Shown: positions 5,979 through 6,108 of the stretch, one piece after another | How the letters are laid out: every line of letters starts with the position of its first letter | Position numbering within the stretch: position 1 is the first letter of the stretch | Assembly (NCBI GenBank): GCA_937885695.1 | Contig: CALABP010000082.1 | Coordinates: forward strand, 1-6,108 | Direction: 5' to 3' | Length of the DNA stretch: 6,108 nt | Source: DTU089 sp002440045 | Lineage (GTDB): Bacteria > Bacillota > Clostridia > Oscillospirales > Acutalibacteraceae | The notes under the pieces: generated by a model | What the model was told of the DNA's origin: nothing | The model's input: the letters and a program-made list of their open reading frames with translations, nothing else | Databases searched by the model: none | Translations under genes and position numbers: made by a program

Positions 5979-6025
5979 GTATTAGCGTTCGGCTCTTATT
6001 TATACAATCGGTTTAATATGACCCA

Positions 6026-6108
6026 TTATTCCCATCGGAAGAAGCGAACGGCGAGAATGGTGCAAAGTGCGGCAACTCCAATCATTACACAAAGCGGTAA
6101 CAGAATGC
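6026..6108 (-). CDS. C-terminal end of a membrane protein, probably an ABC-2 type permease
   Basis: The frame enters from the right edge on the minus strand and gives 26 residues before TAA (6026-6028). About 20 of these are hydrophobic (Leu, Val, Ile, Ala, Cys) and form one membrane helix, followed at once by a short basic/aromatic tail, RFFRWE. A last helix ending in a brief FRWE-like tail is common in ABC-2 family permease subunits, for example those of antibiotic or bacteriocin export/immunity transporters. The family call rests on this tail alone and is inference; another polytopic membrane protein is possible. The frame is too short to appear as a standalone gene because its start lies outside the window. 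It converges on ppdK, and the stem-loop at 5919-5978 fits as its terminator. Confidence 0.6.
   Translation of the reverse strand, partial: ILLPLCVMIGVAALCTILAVRFFRWE

Larger units (their letters stand above)
5574..6025. other. Gene-poor convergent intergenic region with several inverted repeats
   Basis: No start-supported reading frame is visible on either strand in these 452 bases. The region holds the ppdK terminator, the hairpins at 5689-5716, 5728-5746 and 5817-5847, and the long stem-loop at 5919-5978. It separates ppdK from the minus-strand permease end. A minus-strand frame is open from 6012 to 5758 but lacks ATG, GTG or TTG throughout. Confidence 0.6.

Noticed and set aside
5574..6025. 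CRISPR array or tRNA in the hairpin-rich region
   Set aside because: The repeats are inverted pairs of different sequences, not regularly spaced direct repeats, and no cloverleaf with a TTCRA-type T loop is visible.

Overview
The window looks like a chromosomal segment of an anaerobic Clostridia-type Bacillota, possibly of the Ruminococcaceae/Oscillospiraceae kind. The reasons are strong AGGAGG-like ribosome sites, AT-rich sigma-A promoters, intrinsic terminators, an ATP-type PEP carboxykinase, and a PPDK whose active-site positions match the Clostridium symbiosum enzyme almost residue for residue. The taxonomic call is inference; no rRNA or other marker gene is present.

Layout from left to right. 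(1) Positions 3-179 hold the tail of a class I SAM-dependent methyltransferase reading frame that stops just after its second motif, next to a repeat-like, hairpin-bearing stretch (about 131-280). (2) Positions 297-800, minus strand, hold a GNAT acetyltransferase of the COG3818-like type. Its stop codon lies in its own terminator hairpin, and its best-supported start is a GTG with a good ribosome site. (3) Positions 961-2565, minus strand, hold pckA, with a terminator at 902-937. (4) A 374-bp divergent control region (2566-2939) carries a near-consensus promoter for each flanking gene, a structured pckA leader, two leader hairpins before ppdK, and a pair of short dyads on either side of the ppdK promoter. 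(5) Positions 2940-5573, plus strand, hold ppdK, complete, ending at a strong terminator with a GAAA loop. (6) Positions 5574-6025 contain no convincing gene but several inverted repeats. (7) Positions 6026-6108, minus strand, hold the last 26 codons of what looks like a membrane permease, probably ABC-2 type, converging on ppdK.

The core of the window is the phosphoenolpyruvate node. PckA interconverts oxaloacetate + ATP and PEP + CO2 + ADP. PpdK interconverts PEP + AMP + PPi and pyruvate + ATP + Pi. Transcribed back to back from one control region, they could set how PEP is split between the C4-dicarboxylate branch and pyruvate. The GNAT and methyltransferase genes have no evident link to this, and a terminator separates GNAT from pckA.

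I found no evidence for a novel system. The items most worth checking are the control region between the two PEP genes, the repeat-like element that appears to cut off the methyltransferase, and the hairpin cluster downstream of ppdK.
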